Positions 22,077-34,309 of a stretch of 64,000 bases of DNA are shown here, piece by piece. The stretch is taken from assembly GCA_030549335.1 (NCBI GenBank), contig CM060198.1, forward strand, positions 49,813,353 to 49,877,352. Direction: 5' to 3'. The notes below the pieces were generated by a model that had not been told where the DNA came from, made no database searches, and was given only the letters and a program-made list of their open reading frames with translations. Position 1 is the stretch's first letter, and each line of letters opens with the position of its first letter. The stretch comes from Pontederia crassipes (taxonomy: Eukaryota > Streptophyta > Magnoliopsida > Commelinales > Pontederiaceae). Position numbers and translations under genes: made by a program.

Positions 22077-24476
22077 TCCTCCTCCTCTCCTCCCTCTCTC
22101 CCTCCTCTCCTCTCTCTCTCTCCCTCTCCCTCTCCCTCTCCCGGCCCGCGAGCTCCGGTCGTCATCGACCCTCTCCCGCACCGCTCGCCGGCGACCCTTT
22201 CCCGCACCGGCGACCCTCTCCCGCGCCGGCGTCTCTTTCTCTCTCTCTCTTTCTCTCTCCGACCGGAGGCGGCTGGCGGCCGGATCTGGCAGCTGGCGGC
22301 GGATCCGGCCTCTCGCGGCTGGATTGGCCGCTGGGCGGCCGGATTCGGCCTCTTGCGGCCGGATCGGCCGCTGGGCATTCGGATCCGGCCGAAAGGGCCG
22401 GATCGGTCGCTAGCCGCTGGCGGCCGAATCTGGCCACCGACCAGCTATTTTTTTTTTAAATTATAAAAATTCTTTGCGACGATTTTGACCGCCAAAACTT
22501 CGGCGGTCGTCGGACGGCCGTCGAGATTTTCGGCGGTAGCAACCATCGATATTTGCGGCGGTCAACGAAACTGTTGGAACTTCAGCGATCACGACCGCCG
22601 GAGTTTTTGATGGTTTTGTCGACCGTCGAAAATATCGGTGGTCGTGATCCTCCGAAGTTTCGATGGTTTTTCGATCGCCGCAAATATCGGCAGTCATGAC
22701 CGTCGGAAATCCGTCAAAATTTCCGATGGTTCCTTCCATATCGTCGGAAATTGATTTGCGACGATCGTTTTTCGGACATCCCGATTTCCGTCGAAAACAC
22801 TATTTTCGATGGTTTTTGGGGAAATTACTAATGGTTTCGACCGTCGGTAATCCCCAGTTTTCTTGTAGTGTAAAGAACTTCGAGTCCAAAGAACACCACT
22901 CTAATATGCGGAAAACGAAATCTATCCCATAATCTAAAGAACTCAAGGTACCCATGTGTAGCCTCCACGAGCTCGATCAATTACCGTTGGCCAACCCCAT
23001 TATTCAGACCTGGGCCTGTGTATATGAAGACATAGGGGAGATAAAACTGCCCTGTGAGTTTTGCAACCCAGTATACAAATAAAATAAAGACGATATAGAG
23101 ATCATGATAATAGGTTGAATAGTAACTCATGGAACATAATCATGAGGATCATATAAAAAGAATAACCAGAATCATGATCATAAAATGAATAAGCATAATC
23201 ATGGTATAAAAATCGAGAGATCATAATAGTTCATCATATGAGTATGCTTTCTTCTTCTTCTTCTTTCCTCATCTTATTATTCGTCTTAGACTTATCATGG
23301 GGTATACTTCAACCCACAGGGAGGCTTGCCACAACCCGTCCATCATCATCATAACTAGTAGAGCCAGCCCATAATTAATCATAGTTAGTTCATAATTGAC
23401 CGAAGTCGACCCATACCTGGTCGTCACCAATCATCATAAAAAGAGCTCTCCATTTAATGTTTTTTGTCCTATATCTTGCAGCTTATAATTAATCTTTATT
23501 AGGACTTAAATTAAGACTACAAGATAAGATCAAAGAGAGTAAATAAAAAGCATTAAAGATATAATTAACATCATAATCAAGATCTCAAGTAAATACGTGA
23601 ATTAGGGATCAAGGATCATAAAAATCAATGTAGTAGCATTGAAACTGGGGCCGAGTAAAGGTGGAACCCAAGCCGAGTTCATTGGACATTGTTCACGGAA
23701 AATTTGGGTAAACCCAGGCCGGGTCAGGTCATCATCGAGTCGGGGTAGCCAACACGCTCGACCGCTTCGTCGTGGGTGGAACTCGGGCCGAGTGATCTTC
23801 AACTCAAGCGGGATTCGTTTAGTTGTAGAGCTCCGAGAGCGTCGGCAATGGTGGATCTGGGCCAAGTCCATGGAACTTAGTCGGCGCACAACATAATCCG
23901 GGCCGGGTAATGAGGAACTCAGACCGGGTTAGTCTTGCGAAAAAAGACTGTGTCACGCAATACGATTTTCGATCAATTTTTCGACGAGTGTCGGTCATAA
24001 GAAACATTGTAATCGACGTCATAAAGTTAATGGTAGACCCGGAAACATTAACATCATGCATTAAGTCCTAGAATCATGAATCTACGATGAATTCTCTTTA
24101 TTTACATACTTTAAGTTTTTGTCCAAAAACTAATCCGCTCACCCTCTTCTTCCTCTTCTTTCGGCTATTCTCCTCTATCTAGGAGCGTCGCCCGTTCCTC
24201 TCCTGTCATCCGGCAGCAACTCGGCATGAGATGAGGAGATAAAGGCGCACGAAAAAATGAGAGAAAACTAGGGCCGGCTCGCAAGGAGAAAAAGGGGTTG
24301 ATTTATTTGATTTGGCCTCAGAGTTATAGGGAAAGGAATCCTATTTTTGGTTGGAAACAACTCTATTTCATATTTGTTTCATATTTTTATCTTTTCCCTG
24401 TTTCTATCTTCTTTGATTTGGTTTCATCTTTTCTTTTTTTTAAATCTCAGACATTACATCATATATCCCTTAAAAT

Positions 24477-24536
24477 AAAATTCATCCTCGAATTACAAAA
24501 TTCATTCTCGAATTACAAAATTCATTCTCGAATTTA
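24477..24536 (-). repeat. 20-bp triplicate beside the gypsy-2 3' LTR
   Basis: The unit AAAATTCATTCTCGAATTAC occurs three times in a row with small changes, just downstream of the pol stop on the - strand. Confidence 0.85.
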
Positions 24537-24544
24537 GTCAGAAG

Positions 24545-25430
24545 TCAAGACTTACCAAACAATGTAGAGAATTCCTTTCGCATCTCAGACTCGAGTTCCC
24601 AGGTTGCTTCATCACCTTGATGATGGCTCAAAACCACCTTGACCAATGATACATCCTTGTTACTGTGACACCGAATCTTGGTCTCTAGAATCTGGATTAG
24701 TCGCTCCTCGTAGGTCAAGTGATTTTTGAAATTGGGTTCTTTATGTCTTATGACATTTGCATCATCATGCTTATATTTTCGTAGTATCGAAACGTGAAAT
24801 ACATTATGAACTCATCCATAGGATGGAGGTAATGTTAGTTTGCAAGCACCCTCTTCAACTAGCTCGAGTACCTCAAAAGGACCAACATATCATGGGCTGA
24901 GCTTTTCTCTTTTACTGAACCTCATCACTCCTTTGGTTGGGAAAACCTTTAGAGCACTTGATCTCCTGTTTTGAAATTTTGTTCATGTCGACCTTTATCA
25001 GCATAAAACTTTTGTCGTGCTTGAGCTGCCTTCATCCTCTGTTATATTAACTCGACCAAATATTCTTATGTTTGCTTCAGCTTTTTAGCATCTAAGAATT
25101 CTTTCACCTACCTCATTATAACATGCAGGTGAATGATAGGATCTCCCATACAGGGCTGCAAAGGGAGCCATGTCAATGTTGGAATGATAGTTGTTATTAT
25201 AAGAAAATTCGATGAATGATAGGTGTTGTCCCCAATCAAGGGCACAAGATCTTAACATGTCTTAAATTGTCTGAATGGTCCTCTTAGTCTGACTATCCGT
25301 TTATGGATGAAATGTCGTATTATAATTCAGCCTAGTTCCAAAAGAGTGTTGTAGACTCCTCCAGAATCGGGTTGTGAATCATGGATCCCGATATGATACA
25401 ATGGAGGTGGGGATCCTATGAAATTTGATA
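24545..25430 (-). pseudogene. gypsy-2 integrase C-terminal half and chromodomain
   Basis: The - strand reads a degraded integrase core end (TIQTI, then DMLRSCALDWGQHLSFIEFS, then NIDMAPFAALYGRSYHSP). After several stops comes a well-kept chromodomain tail at about 24719-24545 (LTYEERLIQILETK, VVLSHHQGDEATWELESEMR) ending in TGA at 24547. A chromodomain guides integrase to chromatin marks and is the hallmark of chromoviruses. The zinc finger and first part of the core are absent; the Athila-like element sits between this piece and RNase H. Confidence 0.85.
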
Positions 25431-25456
25431 TCTCCTGAGCATACAACATATTAAGG

Positions 25457-27283
25457 TGATGCATGCAAAATATAACATATTTTAGATTATTATTTTAGTT
25501 AATTTTTCTATAATTTGATCATAGCATGCATCATTTTAGACCATTTTTAGTCCTAATTCCGAATCTATCGATTTTAATTATTAATTCTCTGAATATTTTA
25601 ATTGTGGATGGATTTACTTAATTTTTATAACTATTTTGCAGGCAAACCAAATTAACGGATGGATTGGCCGTAAACCACATTATTTGGCCGAGATGATCAC
25701 AGCCAGCCAGGGCGTAAAAGTAATATGTCTGACTTCTTTTGGGGGTAAAAGAAATGACGTAAAGATAAAATGAGTCATCATTTTCATCGAGATTCGAAGA
25801 AAGGGGTAAAGATATGTTATCATTTTGGTCGTAATGGCGAGAAAAACCTATTGTTATCGGCCAAGATACAAAGAAGAAGGGCGCAAAACATCATAGCGAT
25901 GGAGATATCGGTCGATAAATCACCAAAGATCTATCCTTAACCAAGGTGTATCGGCCGAGAACTCCATTATCAACCGTCAAATCCAAAGTTTTATCTGTAT
26001 CGGCCGAGAACTCTAACTAATCTTGGGCAAACCATCACTCGTCGGCTGCAAAAGAGTCCAAGAAAAATCTTAACTAATTTATCAAGCGGCCATCCTTGGG
26101 CGCAAACTAGATTTTGTGGCCGAGATTTGCAGAAGATACCATCAGGTACAAAATGAAGTTGATAGAGTTTATCGGCCGTGAAACTTTTATCATTAACTAA
26201 GTTTTATCTTAGCCAAATTTAAAGTTGGCCGTATGATTTTATCGACCGTGATCTGCATGAAGCCCTTTCGCACCTATAAATACATGAAGAAGCCATCGTC
26301 CTAAGGTGCTCAAAAGTTCTGGTTTTCTTCCACGATGAGTCGAGAGTCTGCAGGCTTCGACCGAAAGGAGAGAGGCGCGACGGCTGGAAGTCCGAGAGGC
26401 CATATGACTGTTTGCCCAGATTCAAGATCTCTATTTTTATTTTGGGAATAATTCTTTCAATTTTTATAATTTGTATTTTATTATCTCTCCAGAATTTCTA
26501 GGATGAACTCCATGTTTTTATATCTTTTATTTTAGGAGATATTAATTGAAGGGAAATGTTTGGACCCTATTTTATTTGTTTTAATCTTTTTTTATCAATT
26601 ATTAATTATGCTTAATGCTTTTATATTAGTTAATTAAATTTCTAAATTAGGCTATATCAGTTTGTGGAGTGTTTAATTTCAGAATTCATTATACTAATTA
26701 TAATTGGTTTTATTTGAAATTAATAATTGACATAAATTTGATAACTAGTGTGTGGAGAATCCAATTTGTGTGGTATGTTAATCTATACCAGTTTGTGGAG
26801 TGATTAATAGTCCAGGGAATCCAATTTAATGCGTCTTAATTTTAATATGATTTGATGGGATGCTAGTTTGTGGAGACTTCAATTCTTATTAAATTAAGAT
26901 AGTTTAATTTGCATACTTAGATTGAGGGGATGCCAGTTTGTGGAGACCGCAATTTAATCATGTCAAGTTAATTACTTAGGGATACTCTAATCCATCATTA
27001 AAGATTAAATTTATCTTTTATAGTTCAAATATTTATCCTGATCTATTTTCATCCTAAGACCAACTTCAACATCATTATCTTATCTTTATCTTATTTTCTT
27101 TATTTTTACAAAACCTATTTCCAAAATCCATGTTTTTTCTTATCTCTTATTAATTTATAAATTCAGATATTTTATTAATAATATTCTTCGTGGGTTCGAC
27201 ACTCTTACTCCTATTTTCTATATTACTTGAGCGATTAGTGCACTTGGTAGCGATTTTATTCTGCTACATCATTTTACACATCA
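25457..27283 (+). repeat. 5' LTR of the Athila-like element
   Basis: 1827 bp from TGATGCATGC to ACACATCA, immediately before the primer binding site. The same text recurs at 35551. Confidence 0.92.
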
Positions 27284-27289
27284 AGTTTT

Positions 27290-27307
27290 TGGCGCCGTTG
27301 TCGGGGA
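27290..27307 (+). other. Primer binding site of the Athila-like element
   Basis: TGGCGCCGTTGTCGGGGA lies seven bases after the LTR. This is the form complementary to tRNA-Asp, typical of Athila/Tat elements. Confidence 0.85.
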
Positions 27308-27479
27308 ATATTTTATTAATTAACTTCTGAATTTTATGAATTACTAGGAGATGTAAATAAATTGTAAATAAGTTCCATGTCAATATTTTTTTGTATTTTT
27401 TTAATTATTTTTATTTGTGTAAATAATTTAATATTTTTCTTTTTGCCTATAAATGTCATGACATTTTTTATTAAAATTA

Positions 27480-28820
27480 TTGACTTCGGCTAGTGCTTTA
27501 TGGATCTTTCGGATTACAATGTGGACTTATGGTTTTACGACCGTGATTTAATTTGTCAGCTTTACTGGTTTTACGGCCTCGCAATCATTTCTGAGTTCTA
27601 AACTTTTAATTTTACAGCCGCAATTTTTAACTTATGTTTTGCGCTTAATGATCGTCGTATTTGATTCTAAATTTTTTTGATGCAATTTGTGGCCGTGAAG
27701 ATCTTCATCTATTTTTTGCGGTCGAGAATTGATCTCTTAATATGTTTTGCGGCCGATATTTTTTGAACCTTTGTTTTTTACGCCACCATATTGATTTGAC
27801 CTTGTTTGGGCCAGTTTATTTTGTGGTTTATTCTTTACGCCTTGTTGGATACGTTACATGGGTTAATCTCCGATTTACGCCCAGTATGAATTATATTTCT
27901 TCTTGGCCGTAATGATTAATATTTTTTGCCATTTTTATCTCGGGTTTTAGTTTGGCCCCAATCGTTCTATAGAGTTTTATTTACGCCTCATCAAATTATT
28001 GAGATACGGTCATATGATTTGCGCCTCGTAGTGTCGACCTATGGTTTTGCGATCATGATTGATTTTGTCTGTTTTATTGGAGATATGGTCTTTCATTTTT
28101 GAGGCTGCAATATTTAACTTTTATTTTGCGATTAATGATCATCTTATTTGATTTCAAATCTGTTTGATTTAATTATTGGTCGAGAAATACTTTTGTTTTG
28201 CGGCCGTAAAATTTTAATTTTCTGAACGTACAAGTATGACTTCGTTTCTGCTTTAATGATTTCGAAAAAAGAGTTTTACGCCTGCATATGTATTTACATT
28301 GATTAATCCCTTTCGACATTGTTTCATAGTTTTTGCGGTCGAACGATCCTGGATTACTAATCTAATTTCGGCCGAAATCTCATGTTTGGCGGCCGATCAA
28401 ATCTTAATACCCTCTCTGAAAACAATTTTTGCTAACGCCTGATTATTGACTTTGCGGCCACAAATTAGGTTATTGATTTTGTGCTGCATGTTGACACCAT
28501 GATTAATTTTTTCCAAGTTTTACGGCCGAACGAGTGCTTGATTTTTATGACCATCTAATTGATTTACTTTCGGTCGAGATATTAATATTTGGCATTTGAA
28601 TTGGTTTCTTTTGAGCCTTTCGAGTGTTCGAGTTTTATTTTTCGTCGTATTTGATAATCTTCTGTGAAGTTTGGCAGTCGTAATTAGGTTAATTCCTCTC
28701 GGACATTAATTTTAATGACCTAATGAATTTTTGATAATGGCTGAAAGACCTTTATTTTTATCGGTTTAAATTTGGAACTCAACTTGTTAATCTTCTTTCG
28801 TCGTGACTTATTATTTGTAT
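27480..28820 (+). repeat. Leader with dispersed GCGGCCG motifs
   Basis: This 1.3-kb non-coding leader repeats short phrases such as TTTGCGGCCG, TTTACGGCCG and GCGGTCGA every 30-80 bp in an AT-rich background. No reading frame is supported. Confidence 0.65.
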
Positions 28821-28911
28821 TTATTTTGTATATATATATATTTTCTTTCCTACTGAAAATTGGTTGTTGCAGGTACTACTGAATATTTAATCACAACCAA
28901 TCCTGGAATCT

Positions 28912-30267
28912 TCTGATAAGCGCACTAGGAGTTCAAATCCAATTTTGGAATTTGATCCTGAAATTGAAAGAACTGCTCGTCGATTAAGAAGAAATATAAG
29001 AAGAATGGCTGAACAAGCACGCAACAATCAGATATTAGAGCAACAAAATGAACTAGTTCCGCCACAAAATAATCGGCAAGAAGATGAAGCAGAGCTTTCT
29101 ATGAGAGAGTATGTCTCGGCCAAATATAATGACTGAGAATCATGCATCGTGCTGTCGGATATCAATGCAAATAATTTCGAGATCAATCCGGCAATTGTGA
29201 GGATGATACAAGCATCCCAATTTGGAGGAGGATTTCTTGAAGACCCTCACGATCATCTTGACAAATTTCTTACTACTCTGAGCACCTTTAGAAATAATAA
29301 TGTTTCTACTGAAGTTATTCGTCTATTATTATTTTCACAATCTTTACATGACAAAGCTTCTACGTGGTTTAAAACTTTGCCTGCAGGATCGATTCATTCA
29401 TGGTTGGAGCTGGTAGAAAAATTTATTGGAAAATATTGTCTGCCACAAAAAGCAGGCAAATATAGAAGAGAGCTAAGGGCATTTGTTCAAGACGACAATG
29501 AGACAGTATATGAGGCCTAGGAATGATATAAGGAACTGTTAGCCAGAGTTCCTGATAATAGGATTCCAAAGTGGCAAGTGATGGAAGATTTCTACCATGG
29601 ATTACGAGTTGTAGATCTAGATAAGCTTGACCAATCAGCAGGAGGAATAGTGCTAGGATCTAAACGCCCTAGTGAGATACATGATATAATTGAAGTTGTA
29701 GCCCTCAAGTCAAGCTAAGAAAGGAGACCATCTCGCCGAACTCATGATGTACATACCGCACAAGGAATACAATCTTCGGAAATAGTGGCTCAGCTGGAGT
29801 CACTTAATAAAAAATTCAAGCAGATGATGTCACTAATGGGAAATTCAAGCAATTATAGCTATACAGGTAACACTTCAGATTCAAATCAAATTGAAAATGC
29901 TAACTTTATTTGCAACCCATTTTTCAGGAGCAACAATTATGGTTGGAGACACAATCCGAAGTTTGCCTATAATCAGAATCAAGGCCAACCTTCTGGTCCA
30001 TCAAAAGATTATATACTGAAAAAGCAACCTGATGCTCCCCAATATCAATCATCAAATCACATGCAGGAGATGATGGCACAGATCATAGACACCATGCAAT
30101 CGTTGCAAAAGAATATGGAGTCTAGAGTCATGAGTCAGAATGCATCAATTCAAAATTTGGAAAGACAACTAGGTCAGATGGCAGCACAACTGACTGGACG
30201 TACGCCGGGCTCTCTCCCAATCAACACAGAGAAAAATCCAAGAGGAGAAGAGCAAAATAGACCTTGA
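28912..30267 (+). pseudogene. Athila-like gag, broken by in-frame stops
   Basis: A single frame runs through with stops at 29134 (TGA), 29518 (TAG), 29524 (TGA) and 29716 (TAA). Conserved features of the retrotransposon gag are clear: IVRMIQASQFGGGFLEDPHD, LLLFSQSLHDKASTWFKTLP, WLELVEKFIGKYCLP and a YEA(W)E(R)YKELL segment where the expected W and R codons are now stops. A glutamine/methionine-rich tail that looks like a coiled coil follows (MQSLQKNM, LERQLGQMAAQLTG). Gag forms the virus-like particle. The stops fit TGG to TAG and CGA to TGA changes typical of methylated DNA. The start codon is not certain. Confidence 0.88.
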
Positions 30268-31700
30268 TCTTATCAGGACTAAGTCAAGCTGAAGACTATA
30301 AATCAGAACTATTTCTACCCTTTTTCTTTAGATTAGTCTAATTAGTTGCTAATTAATATCTTATTTAGATAGAATTAGTTTTAGTGATAGTTTTATTTTA
30401 TTTTAAGTAGACATCTTATTCTTTTTATTTATTTATGGAGTCATCTAATTAAGATTCAGTGCAAGGAGAAATATTTGGACTCGGCGCTCCGCAAACGCAT
30501 GTCATGCATGTTGGTGCCCGAACTCCAGTCGACTTGACCAATCAACGTCGAACAGCCTCGAAGACCTCGGATAAGACGTACCGGCCGCTAAATTTCAAAC
30601 CCAGACAAATCCAACTGCAAAAATCGATGCAATATTGACACGTTAAGGACAACTTACATGCATCACATGGCGGGCGCAAAAACCAATGGAATCACCATGC
30701 CACCTGACGCATAATTGATAGTTCACGGGCATATTCCGTGCAGCCGAATCTCAAACATTCGACACCAAAATGACATATTGGCCGCAATCGATCTCCCGCA
30801 CCTAACATTGCTTTGACATGTCATGGGGGTAATAGTAAATACCGAGCAGCATCATTCAAGAGCCATGCATGCATCTTATCAAACACGTGCATACATTGCG
30901 CTCGTACTCCAATGGATTTGACCGGTCATCACACGTGTACAAGTAAGTTTACAGCCGTGTTCATCTATAAATAGTAATACTCTTTCATTTCATTTGCAGG
31001 TCATCCACTTTGCGCCCTCTCTTTCCTTCGTTGCGCCGGATATGCCATATCGGCCGCCATCTCTCTCGGTTGTCTATTGCGGCCGAGCTTCTCCTTTGAT
31101 TGCGGTTGAGAAGTCAATGAATTTTGGCCGAAGTTCTCACAGTCGTTTCTTCATATCGGCCGGATAGATCCACCGACACCACTTGCGGCCGAGAAGCCAA
31201 CGAACGTTGGCCGAAGTTCATAGAAATTTATTCGTACCGACCGCAAGCTCCACCATCGATAACACGGCCACCATAAGAATCTCGGCCGAGTCTCTTCAGC
31301 GACTGCGGCTGATATCTTCACCAACAACTATTGTGGCCGAAAGCCACCTTTCATATCGGCCGAGACCAACGTCGGCCGGAGTCCTTCATTGACATTTCTT
31401 CGCATTGGCCGAGTCTCCCTCTTCATCGACTTAAAGCTGCTGCGACCGAGTACCTCAGAATCGCCACCTTTCTTTGTTGGACGATTATTTTTATAATGAG
31501 GCAATTTGCTAATATCTGGAGGGGGCGTCGCAATCGACGACATCCAAACGCCCAGACCGCGCACAATCTTCGCAGCTAATATGATATCCGGGAGATTATT
31601 ATTGGACCAAACCTGCCTACCAAGATCATTTTGCAAGGTTGTCTACTGTACGAGTCAACGCCACCAGATTTCCAGGCACTGAAATATTGAGGGAGTACAA
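30268..31700 (+). other. Non-coding spacer between gag and ORF-1
   Basis: The pol gene expected here is missing. The stretch carries many CGGCCG motifs (30560-31420) similar to those in the leader. No coding motif was found. Confidence 0.55.
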
Positions 31701-32344
31701 TTTATTTGCAATATCCATTTATTATTTTCTCAGATTGGCCTTTCAAATTTTGTTCAACAGTGGTGGCCGACTTATGAAGTTCTTACCATGGAATTTTTAT
31801 CATCTCTCGAGGTCTTCAATTTGGATGGCAGACAATATGATCAGCCTCGTATTTCTTTTCAGCTATACGGACGACCTTTCACACTGACTCTAGGAGATTT
31901 TAACAATATTTATGGATTTCCCAACTATAGGGCTCGTTCAGTTCCTACTGACTTTCATACTGAAGATTTTTGGAAATAGATAATTGAAGAAGATCGATTG
32001 TTATGAAGCACAGCCAAGGAAAGCACAATTCAAAGTCCTGTTCTGCGCTTCGTCCATCGCATGCTCAACAACACCCTTAGTGGACGAAGTGACAGTGATA
32101 GAGCCGTCTCAGAGGGAGAATTATTTTTTATCCACAGCATGCTCCACAGGACACAGGTCAACGTTGGCGCCTTCCTCATTCGTCGTCTTCAACACCGTAC
32201 TACTCTTCGGAGCGGTGGCATCAGTATGGGCGCCCTTATCACGCCAATAGCTTAACATTTCAGATTGGACCTGAATGATCTTGAAGTTGTTCCAGGAATT
32301 GCCCACCTCAATTGACGAACCATTCTGGCCATGGGCCTCGCCAA

Positions 32345-33492
32345 TGTTGGGTCAAAGTTTTTAATGACATATAAAATTATATTTTGATGAAACAAACTTC
32401 GAATGCTTAAAGTTGAAATGTTGAAAAAGTTTAAAGAAAAATGGATAACTTTATGCACTACGCTTTGATTAAATAATTATCACTAATCTCAAATTGTAGA
32501 GATTTCTGTTAGCTTTCCATAGACTCCAAGATCATCTAATTTGGATAACCGTGCAGAAAGTTATGATCAAAAAAGTGTAGGTCGGTCAACTTGGTGGTCG
32601 ATGCAAAGAAGGCCGGTCGAGAAGATACCGGTCGACCAACAGAAGATGCCGGTCAACCGATAACTACTGACCCTGCTCTGGACGACGTCGAGCCGATACT
32701 AGTCAATGTATCGATCGACGGACCGGTCGACCGATCAAGCGCAAAAGTTGAAGAAAATGCGCAATGGTCACATAGACCGATCGACCGGTCCAGAAGTGTG
32801 GTCGACCGCTAACGGTCAAATTTGAAGGAGGAATTTGTGGAACAATTTCTGGACGAATTTTCCACACATTGAAGGCTATAAAAGGAATGCCAAAGCTAGA
32901 GGCAAAAGCACACATTCACTCATTGAAGAAAAGCTTCAACTTATCAAAGAGAGATTATTTTCTTGAAGTTTTCATTTTATAGCTTTCTCTTCTTTCTCTC
33001 TTCTCTTCTTGTGAGCATAGAATTGTAAAAGAGAGAAACACTTTTGTTCGAAAAAATTGAGAGAACTCCTGTGTAAAAGAGGTTCAAAATCTTACCTCTT
33101 GAGCGAGAGAAATAGATTAGCTTCCTAGGAGGAGAGGTTGCCTTGCCTCTCGAAGCGGAGAAAAAGGCGGTGGTGTAAAGGGCTTTCTTCCTTGCCCCAT
33201 TTGGAACAAAGGAAGTGCTAGTGGAATCTCCGACGGTCTCGAGGTCGAGAAGTAGGAGCGGAGACGTAGGCCAAGGTATGGCTGAACCTCGTCAACAACC
33301 ACCATGTATTTGCATTTGATTCTCTCTCTCTCTCTCTCTCCCTCTAATATTGAATTTATGATCTGAATTGTAAATGATTTAAGAATCGATTTTAAGCTTT
33401 CCGCGACTGTTTTTGTGAAATCGATATTTTCGATTAAACACTAATTCACCCCCCTCTTGGTGCTCTTTGGGATCCTAGAACCAAGACTAACA
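32345..33492 (+). mobile_element. Solo LTR (Sirevirus/copia-like) within ORF-1
   Basis: The segment starts TGTTGGGTC and ends GACTAACA, a TG/CA pair with TGTT/AACA ends. It holds a TATA box (CTATAAAAGG at 32876) and ends with the CACCCCCCTCTTGG-type text common at the end of plant Sirevirus LTRs. There is no internal region or second LTR. CAATG occurs at 32342-32346 and again at 33491-33495. Keeping only one CAATG restores the ORF-1 frame, so it is probably the target duplication, which makes the exact LTR end uncertain by two bases. The GGTCGACCGGTC palindromes at 32580-32810 belong to its U3. Confidence 0.75.
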
Positions 33493-34013
33493 ATGCAGGG
33501 GTTAAAGTTTTTATTTTTAAAGAGAATAATTTGGAGGTGCCTTGCAGTGACCGAAATGCATTTACACCAATTAATCCTGATAATTGGTTACTTTTTAGGC
33601 AGGTCATAGCTCCAGTAATCCCACCTGCAGGACCATCTACCTCTGTCGGACAGTCACACCAGGATGAAACTTTCTCCTGGTTTGATTCTACTGATTATGC
33701 GGTAGCCCAACACTACTTTCAGTAGCCACAAGGATTTCAGGCTGCATCACCAGCTTCCCAATATGCCACATCAGCCCATTCACCTTATATGCCGGTGCCT
33801 TCACTGATTCCATCTCCCGCACATGAAAGCTCTTCTGATTCTTCATTTATACCGGCCACTCCTTATGAGGAATGCGATCCGATGGAAGTATCTGCCCCTT
33901 TACAGGAACCTGTGCAGAATTATTATATAACACCAGAACCTACTTTCACTTCAGCCCCAGAGTAGATTTACTATCCACCTCCACCACCTCAGCCTGATTA
34001 TGCTTCCATGCAA

Positions 34014-34160
34014 AACTTATGGGAATCAATGTACGATGAGCAACTTCGTCAGGCAGGGGAGTTCCACGCTTTTCAAGGAGAGCAACTTCGTCAAGCATTA
34101 GAGCTGCACGCTATTCAAGAAGAGCAACTTCGACAGGCCCAAGAGTTGACCAACATTCGA
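34014..34160 (+). repeat. Threefold 48-bp repeat coding for EQLRQ segments
   Basis: GAGCAACTTCGTCAGGC-like units recur three times (about 34038, 34080 and 34122), coding for EQLRQA-x-E(F/L)HA(F/I)Q in the tail of ORF-1. Confidence 0.8.
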
Positions 34161-34309
34161 GCTGACTTTAGAAATATGGATGATCGTCAGGGTCGCTTTG
34201 AATCCCTCCAGAATCAGCATGTTCGCATGACAAGGCGCATCCATGAGTATCATATGCGCCAAGGACATCTCGGCTACCACCCACCTTCGCCACCCCACCG
34301 AGAATAAAT

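Larger units (their letters stand above)
19760..22240 (+). repeat. CACTA-2 macro-repeats with CGACGG palindromes
   Basis: A unit of about 100-130 bp (GGAAAATAATAAATTTTATA, then CGACGGTTAGGAACGTCGAT and a CCATCCGTCG segment) is repeated many times. It is arranged in three larger blocks, each closing with a CCCGC-T-run-CCCGC plus TATA/CT-rich tract (at about 20521, 21200 and 22025). Confidence 0.85.
19713..22870. mobile_element. CACTA-2: non-autonomous CACTA-like element in a gypsy-2 LTR
   Basis: The left end CATACAAGAAAATTATC and the right end (read inward) CACTACAAGAAAACTGGGG match CACTA termini, with one base apparently lost on the left. TAA flanks both sides. The other gypsy-2 LTR shows the empty site with one TAA (about 40035). 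The 3.16-kb interior has no transposase. It is built from CGACGGT/ACCGTCG repeats, AT-rich spacers and three CT-rich blocks. Confidence 0.88.
19542..24458 (-). repeat. 3' LTR of gypsy-2, split by CACTA-2
   Basis: It runs from TGTGACACC to ATTACA and aligns with the other LTR over its whole length once CACTA-2 (19713-22870) is removed. The remainder is about 1.76 kb. Confidence 0.88.
31730..34306 (+). pseudogene. Athila ORF-1-like gene, interrupted by a solo LTR
   Basis: In one frame the text reads QQWWPTYEVLTMEFLSSLEV, FQLYGRPFTLTLGDFNNIYG, then RMLNNTLSGRSDSD and ELFFIHSMLHRTQVNVGAFL, and after the solo LTR resumes in the same frame (VFIFKENNLEVPCSD). This matches the Athila ORF-1 / putative plant transposon protein family, whose function is unknown. 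In-frame stops occur (for example TAG at 31977 and 33723, TAA near 32250, TAG at 33964). The C-terminal part is proline/serine-rich, then a charged helical segment with threefold EQLRQ repeats, ending at TAA 34304. Confidence 0.8.

Noticed and set aside
21974..22437. Arg/Glu-rich and Pro-rich frames on the - strand of CACTA-2
   Set aside because: They read the CT-rich leader-like tract backwards. Composition alone explains them.
26219..26425. Similar frame of about 67 codons in both LTRs of the Athila-like element (also 36324-36524)
   Set aside because: Again LTR duplication. No known domain, and it lies near the LTR promoter end.
31183..31636. Short frames in the GGCCG-rich spacer of the Athila-like element
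   Set aside because: Low-complexity motif repeats with no similarity to pol domains.
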